Source of the DNA: a methane-oxidizing endosymbiont of Gigantopelta aegis
Lineage (GTDB): Bacteria > Pseudomonadota > Gammaproteobacteria > Methylococcales > Methylomonadaceae
Assembly: GCF_016097405.1 (NCBI RefSeq)
Contig: NZ_JAEHGD010000002.1
Coordinates: 507,876 to 571,875 of the forward strand
Length of the DNA: 64,000 nucleotides
Reading direction: 5' to 3'
Part shown: in pieces, positions 20,797 to 30,151 of the stretch
How the letters are laid out: each line of letters opens with the position of its first letter
How positions within the stretch are numbered: position 1 is the stretch's first letter
Notes under the pieces: model-generated
Database searches by the model: none
What the model saw: only the letters and a program-made list of their open reading frames with translations
What the model was told of the DNA's origin: nothing
Made by a program: the position numbers and the translations under genes

Positions 20797-21664
20797 TAAG
20801 CTTTGCCTCATCGGTGTTGGCTTGATTGGCAGTTCTGTAGCGAGGGCTGCGCGGCAGAATGGTCTGTGTCAGCACATCGTGGCATTTGGCCGAGAGCAGG
20901 ATCAGGGCAATTTACAACGCGCGGAACAACTGGGCGTGATTGATGCGTTTTCCACCGATATAAAAACAGCCGTCGATGCTGCCGATTGTGTCATTATTGC
21001 AACACCGGTCGGGGCGGTTGAAGCTGTATTAACAGCATTGAAATCGGTTTGGAATGAAAATGCGGTGTACACCGATGTCGGTAGCACCAAGGGCAATATT
21101 GTTGCGGCTGCCGAAAATGTATTCAACACCGTGCCGGCTAATTTTATTCCAGCCCATCCTATTGCCGGTGCTGAAAACAGCGGGGTCGATGCCGGTCGCG
21201 CCGATTTATTTAACGGCAAACGTGTCATTATGACGCCGCTGCCGAATAACGCAGACTGGGCGATCGATAAAGTGCGTCGTTTTTGGCAGGGCTTGGGCGC
21301 CGATGTGTCTGAAATGGATGTGGATCATCATGACAAAGTGTTGGCGGCCACTAGCCATTTACCGCATATTTTAGCCTTTGCGCTGGTCGATTTGTTAGGC
21401 AGAAAGGATGAGCAGGAAGAAATTTTTAACTATGCAGCTGGTGGTTTCAAGGACTTTACTCGCATAGCATCTAGCGATCCAACGATGTGGCAAGATATTT
21501 GTCTGGCTAATAAACAACATATTATACCGCTGATTCAACAGCTACAGCTTGAATTGGGCGAAATAGAAAAATTGCTGGCTGACGACGATGGTCAGCAGCT
21601 CGCCGAAATTTTTACCTATGCCAATCAGGCAAGGCAACGTTTTCTTGATCAGTTAAAACCATAG
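20789..21664 (+). CDS. tyrA: Prephenate (or arogenate) dehydrogenase
   Basis: Oxidative decarboxylation of prephenate or arogenate in tyrosine synthesis. 291 residues, NAD(P)-binding Rossmann start LCLIGVGLIGSSVARAARQN, then TDVGSTKG and the catalytic-site HPIAGAENSGVDAG, and the TSHLPHILAFALV helix. No chorismate mutase or ACT domain is fused, unlike enteric TyrA. Substrate preference between prephenate and arogenate cannot be read from sequence. Overlaps hisC by 8 bases, and lies 2 bases before aroA. Confidence 0.95.
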   Translation: MFDKLCLIGVGLIGSSVARAARQNGLCQHIVAFGREQDQGNLQRAEQLGVIDAFSTDIKTAVDAADCVIIATPVGAVEAVLTALKSVWNENAVYTDVGSTKGNIVAAAENVFNTVPANFIPAHPIAGAENSGVDAGRADLFNGKRVIMTPLPNNADWAIDKVRRFWQGLGADVSEMDVDHHDKVLAATSHLPHILAFALVDLLGRKDEQEEIFNYAAGGFKDFTRIASSDPTMWQDICLANKQHIIPLIQQLQLELGEIEKLLADDDGQQLAEIFTYANQARQRFLDQLKP

Positions 21665-21666
21665 AA

Positions 21667-22971
21667 ATGACTCAAAAAATTACATTTACAGTACAACCCG
21701 GTGGTAGCCTTAATGGCAGTATCCGTGTGCCAGGCGATAAATCCATGTCTCACCGTTCCATTATGCTGGGATCGATTGCCGACGGCACCACACATGTCAA
21801 AGGTTTTTTGGAAGCCGAAGATGCCTTGGCGACGCTGAAAGCGTTTCGTGCCATGGGTGTTGAAATCGAAGGCCCTGAAAACGGCGAAGTCACGATTCAT
21901 GGTGTCGGCAAGCATGGCTTGAAACAGCCGGAAGGTCCGTTATATCTGGGCAACTCCGGAACTTCCATGCGTTTGTTGTGCGGTTTATTGTCGGGCCAGG
22001 ATTTCGATACCATTTTAACCGGCGACGCATCGTTGGAATCACGTCCGATGAGGCGGGTGACTGAACCCTTGGCTAAAATGGGGGCCGAAATCGAGACCCA
22101 GGCAGATGGCACTGCACCATTGAAAATAAAAGGCGGCCGCAAACTGAAGGGGATACATTATGATATGCCGGTTGCTAGCGCGCAGGTGAAATCCTGTTTG
22201 TTGCTGGCCGGAATGTACGCCGAAGGCGAAACCGTCGTTGCCGAGCCGGCGCCGACTCGCGACCATACCGAACGCATGCTAAATGGTTTTTCTTATCCGG
22301 TCAAACGGGAAGGCAATAAAGCGATTATCGATTCCAATGGTCGCTTGAAAGCCTGTGATATCGATGTGCCTAGCGATATTTCTTCGGCCGCATTTTTTCT
22401 GGTCGGTGCCAGTATTGCACCTAATTCCGATGTCACCTTGCGTCATGTCGGTATCAATCCAACGCGCACCGGTGTCATCGATATTTTGAAAATGATGGGG
22501 GCGAATATCGAAGTCTTCAACGAAAAGACGGTGGGCGGAGAGCCTGTGGCCGATATTCGTGTTCGATCAAGCCAGCTAAAAGGTATTGATATTCCTGAGC
22601 GACTGGTGCCGCTGGCTATCGATGAATTTCCGGTATTATTTGTCGCAGCGGCTTGTGCCGAAGGGCAGACTCGTTTGACCGGGGCGAAAGAATTACGGGT
22701 TAAAGAGTCTGACCGGATTCAGGTGATGGCCGATGGCCTGCAGGCCCTGGGTGTGGATGCGACGCCGACTGAGGATGGCATGATTATTAACCAATCTGAA
22801 ATAGGTGGCGGTACGGTTGATTCGCATGGTGATCATAGAATCGCGATGGCGTTTTCTATCGCCGGGCTGCGTGCTAACGATACGATTACGATTCAGGATT
22901 GCCAAAATGTGAATACATCATTTCCTGAATTTAAAACATTGGTCACAGAATTAGGTCTGAATCTGACATGA
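21667..22971 (+). CDS. aroA: 3-phosphoshikimate 1-carboxyvinyltransferase (EPSP synthase)
   Basis: Joins shikimate 3-phosphate and phosphoenolpyruvate, the sixth shikimate step and glyphosate target. 434 residues, complete. Key segments: VPGDKSMSHRSIMLGSIADG (about 19-38), LGNSGTSMRLLCGLLSG, SLESRPMRRV, RDHTERML and the late KESDRIQVMADGLQALG. NSGTSMR in place of enteric NAGTAMRP marks it as a non-enteric subtype. Its last four bases overlap cmk (ATGA). Same operon as serC to tyrA. Confidence 0.98.
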   Translation: MTQKITFTVQPGGSLNGSIRVPGDKSMSHRSIMLGSIADGTTHVKGFLEAEDALATLKAFRAMGVEIEGPENGEVTIHGVGKHGLKQPEGPLYLGNSGTSMRLLCGLLSGQDFDTILTGDASLESRPMRRVTEPLAKMGAEIETQADGTAPLKIKGGRKLKGIHYDMPVASAQVKSCLLLAGMYAEGETVVAEPAPTRDHTERMLNGFSYPVKREGNKAIIDSNGRLKACDIDVPSDISSAAFFLVGASIAPNSDVTLRHVGINPTRTGVIDILKMMGANIEVFNEKTVGGEPVADIRVRSSQLKGIDIPERLVPLAIDEFPVLFVAAACAEGQTRLTGAKELRVKESDRIQVMADGLQALGVDATPTEDGMIINQSEIGGGTVDSHGDHRIAMAFSIAGLRANDTITIQDCQNVNTSFPEFKTLVTELGLNLT

Positions 22972-23648
22972 ATATCCCTGTTTTAACCATAGATGGGCCA
23001 AGCGGGGCAGGTAAAGGAACGGTGAGTCGTGCTATTGCTCGAAAGTTAGGTTGGCATTATCTCGATAGCGGTTCAATTTACCGAGCATTGGCTATTGCAG
23101 TGTTAAAGCAAGGCTTGAAATTGGATGATATTGCCGCCATTACTGAACTTGCAGGCCATATTCAATTGCAATTTATTTGCGAAGATGATGACTTGCAGGT
23201 CAACTTGAATGGCGAAGATATTTCTGCCCAACTCGGGACGGAAACGACCGGTAATACGGCCTCTATTATTGCCGCTTATCCCGAAGTTCGTGCTGTGCTA
23301 CTACAAAAGCAAAAGGATTTCAAGCGTGCGCCGGGTTTGGTTGCCGACGGCCGGGACATGGGAACGGTCGTATTTCCCGATGCTGAGTTTAAAGTATTTT
23401 TAACGGCCAGCGCTGAGGAACGGGCAAAAAGGCGATATAAACAGTTGATTGAAAAAGGAATAGATGCTAACCTTTGTCAGATTACCAGTGAGATAGAGGC
23501 GCGTGATCGTCGTGATCGAGAACGCGCAACTGCGCCGTTAAGGCCAGCTGAAGATGCGTTATGTATTGATTCTTCTGGCCTGACGATAGAGCAGGTTATT
23601 GCGAAGGTAATGGATTTGATTCGTCAGTCAGGCTCAGCAATTGAATGA
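22968..23648 (+). CDS. cmk: Cytidylate kinase
   Basis: Phosphorylates CMP and dCMP. 226 residues with the P-loop TIDGPSGAGKGTVSRAIARK (about 7-26), the CMP-binding LDSGSIYRALA, the VADGRDMGTVVFPDA segment and LID-type RDRRDRERATAPL. The ATG overlaps the aroA stop by four bases. The aroA-cmk-rpsA-ihfB order is conserved in gammaproteobacteria. Confidence 0.98.
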   Translation: MNIPVLTIDGPSGAGKGTVSRAIARKLGWHYLDSGSIYRALAIAVLKQGLKLDDIAAITELAGHIQLQFICEDDDLQVNLNGEDISAQLGTETTGNTASIIAAYPEVRAVLLQKQKDFKRAPGLVADGRDMGTVVFPDAEFKVFLTASAEERAKRRYKQLIEKGIDANLCQITSEIEARDRRDRERATAPLRPAEDALCIDSSGLTIEQVIAKVMDLIRQSGSAIE

Positions 23649-23667
23649 GACTGACTTTTGGGGAGGT

Positions 23668-23693
23668 CTGGACGCTCCAGGCTGCTTTTTTTT
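23668..23693 (+). terminator. Weak terminator-like hairpin between cmk and rpsA
   Basis: CTGGA-CGC-TCCAG (23668-23680) followed after five bases by eight T. The short stem suggests partial termination or a leader structure for rpsA, whose product is known to repress its own translation in E. coli. Confidence 0.45.
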
Positions 23694-23750
23694 AACTTTA
23701 TATATTTGATTAAAGCCTGTTTGCTTTAAAACGGGTTTGGGAAAGAAACA

Positions 23751-25418
23751 ATGAGCGAAAGCTTTGCAGAATTATTTGAAGAGAGTTTGGCCAAGACGGA
23801 AATGCGTCCTGGTGCAATGTTAAAAGGTACCGTAATTGATATCGAAAATGAGTACGTTATTGTCAGTACTCAGGCTAAATCGGAAGGTATCATTCCGAAA
23901 TGGCAGTTTTTGAATGCGGATGGTGAACTGGAAGTTGAAGTCGGCGACGAAATTGAGGTTGCGCTCGATTTGTTTGAAGATGGATTGGGGTCAACCATTC
24001 TTTCCCGTGATAAAGCGAAGAAAAACAAAGCCTGGGCTGAGTTGGAAAAAGCCTTTGAAAATGACGAAACTGTTGTCGGGCGTATCAACGGAAAAGTGCG
24101 CGGTGGATTTACCGTCGCTGTTGGCGCCTTGCGTGCGTTCTTGCCAGGCTCTCTGGTTGATGTACGCCCCATTCGTGATACTTCTTTCTTGGAAGGTCGC
24201 GACTTGGAATTTAAAGTCATCAAAATCGATCAAAAACGTAACAATGTCGTATTGTCACGTCGTGCTGTTGTTGAAAAAGAATACAGTGCAGAGCGCGAAG
24301 AGTTGATGAAAACGCTGGAAGATGGTGCAGTCGTTAAAGGTATCGTTAAAAACCTGACCGACTATGGTGCATTCATTGATTTAGGCGGCATCGATGGTCT
24401 GTTACACATTACCGACATGGCATGGCGTCGTGTGCGTCATCCTTCCGAGTGTGTGGAAATTGGCCAGGAAATCGAAGTTAAGGTTCTTAAATTCGACAAA
24501 GAAAAAACCCGTGTTTCACTGGGTATGAAGCAAATGGAAGAAGATCCATGGCAAAATATTGCCCGTCGCTATCCTGCTGGCAGCCGTGTATTCGGCAAGG
24601 TCAACAACCTGACCGATTACGGTTGCTTTGTTGAAATTGAAGAAGGTGTTGAAGGTCTGGTTCACGTTTCTGAAATGGATTGGACAAACAAAAACGTCAA
24701 TCCTGCTAAAGTAGTCCAACTGGGTGACGAAGTTGAAGTCATGGTTTTGGAAATTGACGAAGAACGCCGTCGGATTTCACTGGGTATGAAACAGTGTCGC
24801 CAGAATCCATGGGATGAATTTGCTGCATTGCATAAAAAAGGCGATAAAATCACTGGCAAAATCAAATCAATCACCGATTTCGGTATCTTCATTGGTCTGG
24901 AAGGCGGTATTGACGGCTTGGTTCATACCTCTGATATTTCCTGGAATGAGAGCGACGAAGAAGCCATTCGTAAATACAAGAAAGGTGATGAAGTCGAAAC
25001 GGTCATTCTGGCCATCGATCCAGAGCGTGAGCGTATTTCTTTAGGGATTAAACAGTTAGAGCAAGATCCATTCCAGAACTTTATTGTAGCGCATGAAAAA
25101 GGCAGCCTGGTTAAAGGTAAGGTTAAAGAGGTTGATGCCAAAGGAGCTGTTATCGAACTCGGTGACAATATTGAAGGCTACCTGAGAGCATCTGAAATTC
25201 AGCGTGATCGTGTTGAAGATGCACGGACGTTGTTGAATGTTGGTGATGAAATCGAAGCTAAATTTATCGGTGTCGATAAGAAAAACAAAACGATTTCTTT
25301 GTCAATTAAAGCCAAAGATCAGGAAGAAGAAAAGAATGCACTGAAGGATTACAGTCAGCAAGCTGCGGCTGGTTCAGCGACTTTAGGTGATCTTTTCAAG
25401 CAACAGATCGAAAAATAA
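23751..25418 (+). CDS. rpsA: 30S ribosomal protein S1
   Basis: mRNA-binding ribosomal protein. 555 residues with six S1 OB-fold repeats; repeats 3-6 are easy to see from recurring blocks such as [60 protein letters not shown] and the diverged last repeat [20 protein letters not shown]. Start ATG after GGGAAAGAAAC. The length equals enteric S1 (557). It ends just before a strong terminator. Confidence 0.98.
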   Translation: MSESFAELFEESLAKTEMRPGAMLKGTVIDIENEYVIVSTQAKSEGIIPKWQFLNADGELEVEVGDEIEVALDLFEDGLGSTILSRDKAKKNKAWAELEKAFENDETVVGRINGKVRGGFTVAVGALRAFLPGSLVDVRPIRDTSFLEGRDLEFKVIKIDQKRNNVVLSRRAVVEKEYSAEREELMKTLEDGAVVKGIVKNLTDYGAFIDLGGIDGLLHITDMAWRRVRHPSECVEIGQEIEVKVLKFDKEKTRVSLGMKQMEEDPWQNIARRYPAGSRVFGKVNNLTDYGCFVEIEEGVEGLVHVSEMDWTNKNVNPAKVVQLGDEVEVMVLEIDEERRRISLGMKQCRQNPWDEFAALHKKGDKITGKIKSITDFGIFIGLEGGIDGLVHTSDISWNESDEEAIRKYKKGDEVETVILAIDPERERISLGIKQLEQDPFQNFIVAHEKGSLVKGKVKEVDAKGAVIELGDNIEGYLRASEIQRDRVEDARTLLNVGDEIEAKFIGVDKKNKTISLSIKAKDQEEEKNALKDYSQQAAAGSATLGDLFKQQIEK

Positions 25419-25428
25419 TGCCTGGAAA

Positions 25429-25465
25429 GGGGTATGGCTTAAGTCATACCTCTTTTTCTTTTTTC
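25429..25465 (+). terminator. Intrinsic terminator after rpsA
   Basis: GGGGTATGGC (25429-25438) and GTCATACCTC (25443-25452) pair over 10 bp including two G-T pairs, with a TTAA loop, then TTTTTCTTTTTT. Confidence 0.88.
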
Positions 25466-25475
25466 GGAATAGACT

Positions 25476-25781
25476 GTGACAAAATCAGAATTAATTGAAG
25501 CACTTGCCAGACAACAACCACATTTGGCATTGAAAGATGTGGAATTGGCCGTAAAATGTATCATCGATCAGATGAGTGAAACATTAGCAAGTGGTGAACG
25601 GATTGAAATTCGCGGGTTTGGCAGTTTTTCGTTACATCACAGGCCACCACGAATTGGGCGTAATCCCAAAACGGGTGAGTCTGTTTCGTTAACTGAAAAA
25701 TTTGTGCCACACTTCAAGCCAGGCAAGGAATTGCGTGATCGAGTCGATGCCTCTCGTGAGAAATACAAAATAATCGATTAA
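25476..25781 (+). CDS. ihfB: Integration host factor beta subunit
   Basis: 101-residue partner of IhfA (5431-5727). GTG start at 25476 ([13 protein letters not shown]). Shows the HU/IHF fold with [20 protein letters not shown] and the arm proline in [10 protein letters not shown]. Lies after rpsA as in most gammaproteobacteria but past a terminator. No ribosome binding site is obvious, only CGGAAT. Confidence 0.97.
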   Translation: MTKSELIEALARQQPHLALKDVELAVKCIIDQMSETLASGERIEIRGFGSFSLHHRPPRIGRNPKTGESVSLTEKFVPHFKPGKELRDRVDASREKYKIID

Positions 25782-25803
25782 CTTTATTGGCGCAGCAAAA
25801 CGT

Positions 25804-26058
25804 ATGAAATTATTGGCAACACTTGTATTTATTTCAATCTTTTTTGTTGCGCTGGTATTTTCTGTTCTTAATTTTCAAAGCGTAGAGATCAATCTCTACT
25901 TCTTTAAGATTTCCTTACCTTTGACGGTTGCTTTGACCGTAGAATTATTTGGTGGCATCATTATTGGCTATTTGGTTGCCATGGTTAATATCATGAAGCT
26001 GAAAGCTCAATACAGTCAGTTGAGTCGTCAATTGGCTAAAGAAAAACACGCTGAATAG
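25804..26058 (+). CDS. lapA: Lipopolysaccharide assembly protein A (DUF1049)
   Basis: 84-residue inner-membrane protein. Two transmembrane helices, about 5-25 and 42-64, then a charged cytoplasmic helix (KLKAQYSQLSRQLAKEKHAE). The family works with LapB in control of LPS synthesis through FtsH and LpxC. In relatives lapB normally follows; here the next gene is rpiA in the opposite direction, only four bases away, so lapB has been separated. Confidence 0.9.
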   Translation: MKLLATLVFISIFFVALVFSVLNFQSVEINLYFFKISLPLTVALTVELFGGIIIGYLVAMVNIMKLKAQYSQLSRQLAKEKHAE

Positions 26059-26062
26059 GATT

Positions 26063-26740
26063 TCAGGACGGCTTTTGTATTTCCTGCACGCCGTTTTCTG
26101 TTGCAAGTACGACAATATCAGCTTGGGGCGAAAAAATACCATGCTCTATGATTCCCGGCGTTGTATTCAAAATATGTTCAATCTTTTGAAGGTCTACTTG
26201 CTCAGGAAATTTCATATCAAGAATCAAGCTGCCGTAGGATGATACGGCCAATCCATTACCTTGTTGACGAAGCTTTCCTTTTGCACCCTGTTTTTCGAGT
26301 TGGTATTTAACCATTTGCCAAGCAAAGGGCATGACTTCGATAGGAATCGGGAATTTGTTACCGATAGAAGGTACTTGTTTGCTCTGATCGACCAGTGCAA
26401 TAAATTGATGGCTTGCGGTGGCCAAGAGTTTTTCTCTAACCAGATCAGCGCCCTGGCCTTTTAATAAGGTATTATCTGGCGCTACTTCATCGGCCCCATC
26501 TACATAAATATCAATATGTTCGAGTTGTTCTAACGATACCAGTGGCAGTCCTAAGTCGCGTGCTTTGATCATGCTGACAATCGAGCTGGCAACGACATGG
26601 ATATGCACATTTTCCTGTTTGTATTTATGCGCTAGTGCTTCGATAAAGCAATCGGCTGTAGAGCCTGTGCCAAGCCCTATTATCATATTGTCTGTTATCC
26701 ACTGAAGCGCGTGTCTGGCGACACGTTGTTTGTTATTCAT
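26063..26740 (-). CDS. rpiA: Ribose-5-phosphate isomerase A
   Basis: Interconverts ribose 5-phosphate and ribulose 5-phosphate, a step of the pentose phosphate and ribulose monophosphate cycles. 225 residues with GLGTGSTADCFIEAL (about 22), DGADEVAPDNTLLKGQGADL (catalytic Asp and Lys; about 85) and VREKLLA. Start ATG overlaps the bcp stop (ATGA), so the two genes are translationally coupled. Convergent with lapA. Confidence 0.97.
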   Translation of the reverse strand: MNNKQRVARHALQWITDNMIIGLGTGSTADCFIEALAHKYKQENVHIHVVASSIVSMIKARDLGLPLVSLEQLEHIDIYVDGADEVAPDNTLLKGQGADLVREKLLATASHQFIALVDQSKQVPSIGNKFPIPIEVMPFAWQMVKYQLEKQGAKGKLRQQGNGLAVSSYGSLILDMKFPEQVDLQKIEHILNTTPGIIEHGIFSPQADIVVLATENGVQEIQKPS

Positions 26741-27204
26741 TGAAGCTTTTTGACTTTATCCAGAACTTCATTGGCGTGGCCCTCATGCGAAACACCGTAC
26801 AGTGCATCTACGATATTGCCGTTTTTATCGATAATAAAGGTGGAGCGTAAAATAGCCATTTTTTTAACGCCATTTTTTTCCTTTTCACGCCAAACATCAT
26901 ACTTTTCACATAGCTCACCGCTTTCATCAGACAATAAGTCTACTTTAAGGCCATATTTTTTGATGAAATCAACGTGACTGGCGCAAGAGTCTTTGCTGAC
27001 GCCTAGAATTACAGTATTTGTCGCGGCAAACTCATCAGCCAGGGCGGTAAAATCATTGGCTTCAATGGTGCAGCCTGGGGTGTCATCTTTAGGATAAAAA
27101 TAAAGAACGACATTGTGTTTATCTTTAAAGTCAGATAAACGAACAACTTCGCCGTGTTGATTAGGGCAGCTAAAATCAGGAGCAGGCTGGTTTTTTTTTA
27201 ACAT
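26737..27204 (-). CDS. bcp: Peroxiredoxin Bcp/PrxQ
   Basis: Thiol peroxidase, 155 residues from ATG 27204 after GAGGAATACATC. Peroxidatic Cys in YPKDDTPGCTIEANDF (about 46). E. coli Bcp has a resolving Cys five residues later; here that position is Asn. Other cysteines (SKDSCASH and GELCEKYD) could resolve, or it may be a one-Cys enzyme. Coupled to rpiA by an ATGA overlap; selO lies 87 bases upstream on the same strand, past the IS630 insertion. Confidence 0.95.
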   Translation of the reverse strand: MLKKNQPAPDFSCPNQHGEVVRLSDFKDKHNVVLYFYPKDDTPGCTIEANDFTALADEFAATNTVILGVSKDSCASHVDFIKKYGLKVDLLSDESGELCEKYDVWREKEKNGVKKMAILRSTFIIDKNGNIVDALYGVSHEGHANEVLDKVKKLQ

Positions 27205-27307
27205 GATGTATTCCTCGGGATGATGGAGCTTCGGTTTGATTATTACCGATGCGGCTCTGAAAATAAACCATAAACTTGCAAGGGAATCTATCAGGAACTG
27301 CAGGATA

Positions 27308-28431
27308 TACTCTCCGCACATGAAAATAGAGCAAACCATCATGCACCGATAATTTGAAAATTCTCAGTTAAAAGTGAGCGCAAATTGTCGACATGCTTTT
27401 CTGGCTCAGAAAAGAATGTCTCGCAGGCTATTTTGAATTCTTTGAATGTTTCATAATACTGGTCATATAAGATTTCTTTCTTGAAATATCGCCAGTACCG
27501 TTCAATCAAATTAAGATTCGGCGCATACGGCGGTAAAAACACTAATTCAATTCGCGACATTTCAAGAAATTGTCTGACAGCCTTTGATCGGTAGTAGCGT
27601 GCATTATCGCAAATGATGTAAATAGTCCCAGCCTTCGGGTAACGTTCTTCAATCGCCTTACAAAGATCAATCGTTGCCTCGCCATTGATGGTGTCATAGA
27701 AGCGGCAGACAGTATCCAGAGAATCGATATTGACTGCACCGTTGACATTGAGACGTTGACGCCCGGTATTACTCTGAATCGTGAATTCCACACCACGCTT
27801 AATCCAACCACAAGCCATTACAGGATTATGTTGTGGATGAACACCATCCATGAACAATATCAAGTCTTCGGGCTGCTTGTCTTCCTTTAGTTGTTGATAT
27901 TTCTCAAGGAACTCCAGTTGGGCTTTTGCATTAGCTTTGCCGGGTATCAGCTTGGGCTTTTTATAGACATAACCCAAGCGATGCAGCAAGCTGTCACACC
28001 GCGTTCACTATAGCGAACCTGCCAACGCTCTTTAATGTAAGCTGCAACCGATTTAGCGGTTAAGTGAAGATTTTTCTGCAGATATTCATCCAACTCGGTC
28101 GCTTCTGAAACCGATAAGAAACTGGCACTTCCAACATGCTGAGTTTGTAGGAGTTTAGCAAGACCACCTTTCTTATATTTTCGATAGTAGGTACGGATTG
28201 TATTGCGGTCAATGAGAAGTGCTTCGGCAACGTTTGTTGCTGACCAGCCTGAACCTAAAAGAATGATGGCTTTAACTCGGTCTGCATCACGTTTTTCTCG
28301 AAGCTCACCATGGGCTTCGCGCAAATCGGCTAATTCAGTCTCTGGAAGGGTGTAATTCGACATGGCCTTATTTTATATATTTCACTCCATTACGTCATCT
28401 TTTTATGCTAAATTCTCATTTGCGAAGAGTA
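27308..28431 (-). mobile_element. IS630-family element, copy 1
   Basis: Ends TACTCTCCGCACATGAAAAT and its imperfect inverse (GAATTCTC-like AATTCTCATTTGCGAAGAGTA), target TA duplicated at 27306-27307 and 28432-28433. 1124 bp, nearly identical to copy 2 at 43645-44769. Inserted four codons before the end of selO. Confidence 0.95.
27339..28363 (-). pseudogene. IS630-family transposase, copy 1, frameshifted
   Basis: N-terminal helix-turn-helix (SATNVAEALLIDRNTIRTYY), then the DDE core: LILFMDGVHPQHN, YIICDNARYYRSK and LNLIERYWRYFKKE. One G is missing near 28005 (GCAAGCTG against GCAAGGCTG in copy 2), which splits the protein. Its N-terminal 40 residues (LREAHGELREKRDADRVKA) look native, unlike those of copy 2. 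Confidence 0.92.
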
Positions 28432-30048
28432 TAATTGCGAACAACCTGCTTTATTGCGTGCCCATTCCGGGCGTTTGGCGGCAAAATGTTGTTTATCGGG
28501 TTGCTCATCATACGGCCTGCGCATTACCTCTAACAATTCCTCTATCAGGGAAAAATCACCTGCTTCGGCTTTGTCAATGGCCATTTGTGACAGGTAATTG
28601 CGCAGAATGTATTTAGGATTGACGGCATTCATGCGTTGCTGACGGCTTTCGGTGGATTCATTATCCTGTCGGATGCGTTGGCTGTATAAACGTATCCAGT
28701 CGGCAAAGCGTTGACGATAATCCGGCGACAGTGAATCGGGCTGATACCAGGCATCAGATAACGGTGCCAAGCAGTCTGTATTCGATAAGGTCTGGTTTTC
28801 GACAGGCACATGGGCGAGAAGACGGAAGAACAGCGTCATATCGGTTTCGACTTCTGCAAGCAGAGTGAGCAAAGTCTGAACCAGCTTTGCATCGCTGTTC
28901 GGTTGCCAGTTTTTTAGACCTAATTTTTCCGCAAACATCGCCTGCCAGCCGTGTTCAAAGGTTGCATTGTATAAGGCCAGCGCATTTTGCAAGGGTTTGG
29001 CATCATTAATTAACGGGTAGATCGCATTAGCCAGTTGTAATAAATTCCACAGTGCAATTTCCGGTTGCTGGCTGTAGCGATAACGTCGATGCGTGCGGTC
29101 GGTCGTATTGGGTGTCCATTCCGGGTCGTAATGATCCAGCCAGCCATAAGGCCCATAATCGATGGTGATACCCAGAATCGACATATTATCGGTATTCATG
29201 ACGCCATGTACAAAGCCTACGCGTTGCCAGTGTACAATCAGCTCGGCGGTTAAGCGGCAAACTTCTTCAAACCAGCAGATATAGGTGGCTTTTTCTATCT
29301 GTCCTGATTTAGGTAGTAGTTGTGGAAAGTCGCTGCGGATAGTGAAGTCTGCCAGTTGTTTTAAAACATTGAGTTCACCGCGCGCAGTGAATATCTGGAA
29401 ACTGCCAAAACGGATAAATGAGGGTGCGGCTCTGCACACGATGGCACCTGGCTCAAGTTTTGCATCACCGTTGTAAAACATATCGCGCATTACTGTGTCG
29501 CCGGTCAGTGTCAGGCTGAGTGCCCGGGTGGTCGGTATGCCTAAATGAAACATGGCTTCACTGCATAAAAACTCGCGCACGGATGAACGTAACACAGCCA
29601 GGCCATCAGCCATGCGGGAATAAGGTGTCAAGCCGGCGCCTTTAAGCTGTAAGGTCCAGTGCTGGCCGTTATCGGCTAACACTTCGCCCAGATTGATTGC
29701 TCGTCCATCGCCTAACTGACCTGCCCACTGACCGAATTGATGGCCGCCATAGCACATGGCATAAGGCTGCATATCAGGTAACAGGCGGTTTCCACTCATG
29801 ACCTGGGTAAAGCAACTTGATTCACAATCTGCCTCGCTCAAACCTAGGCTATGAGCCATTTCTTTTGAATAGGCGACTAATTGTGGCGCTTGTGTGGGCT
29901 TAGGACTCACAAAACTGAAACAAGCGCCGAAAACCTGCCGACAATGGTTGTGCATGTCAGGATCGGCCGGAAGTTGTCGGATGAAGCGGTTATCAAAAAC
30001 CAGTTTATCTAAGCTGGGTAGAGCAGTAACGGTTGTCATACGTCGCAT
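28408..30048 (-). CDS. selO: Protein adenylyltransferase SelO (YdiU), C-terminus replaced by IS sequence
   Basis: Pseudokinase-fold enzyme that AMPylates Ser/Thr/Tyr of target proteins, linked to oxidative stress. 546 residues as read; the start may be the second ATG (30039). Motifs: GDGRAINLGEV, LQLKGAGLTPYSR, FVHGVMNTDNMSILG, DYGPYGW. The IS630 insertion replaces the native last four residues SCSS with YSSQMRI. Native end codons TCC TGC AGT TCC TGA survive beyond the IS (27291-27305). The lost Cys is the conserved C-terminal redox Cys/Sec position of SelO. The catalytic core is intact, so activity may persist without redox control. Confidence 0.93.
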   Translation of the reverse strand: MRRMTTVTALPSLDKLVFDNRFIRQLPADPDMHNHCRQVFGACFSFVSPKPTQAPQLVAYSKEMAHSLGLSEADCESSCFTQVMSGNRLLPDMQPYAMCYGGHQFGQWAGQLGDGRAINLGEVLADNGQHWTLQLKGAGLTPYSRMADGLAVLRSSVREFLCSEAMFHLGIPTTRALSLTLTGDTVMRDMFYNGDAKLEPGAIVCRAAPSFIRFGSFQIFTARGELNVLKQLADFTIRSDFPQLLPKSGQIEKATYICWFEEVCRLTAELIVHWQRVGFVHGVMNTDNMSILGITIDYGPYGWLDHYDPEWTPNTTDRTHRRYRYSQQPEIALWNLLQLANAIYPLINDAKPLQNALALYNATFEHGWQAMFAEKLGLKNWQPNSDAKLVQTLLTLLAEVETDMTLFFRLLAHVPVENQTLSNTDCLAPLSDAWYQPDSLSPDYRQRFADWIRLYSQRIRQDNESTESRQQRMNAVNPKYILRNYLSQMAIDKAEAGDFSLIEELLEVMRRPYDEQPDKQHFAAKRPEWARNKAGCSQLYSSQMRI

Positions 30049-30151
30049 TCTAAAACAATAAACCGTTATTATTGGGCTAAGACTATGAAATATCTACCAT
30101 AAAAAAATGATGGTTTAGCTGGATTATTCTTTGCTAGAGGGTTTCTGAGGA

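Noticed and set aside
23751-25418. Internal repeats in rpsA as a tandem duplication
   Set aside because: They are the normal S1 domain repeats of ribosomal protein S1.
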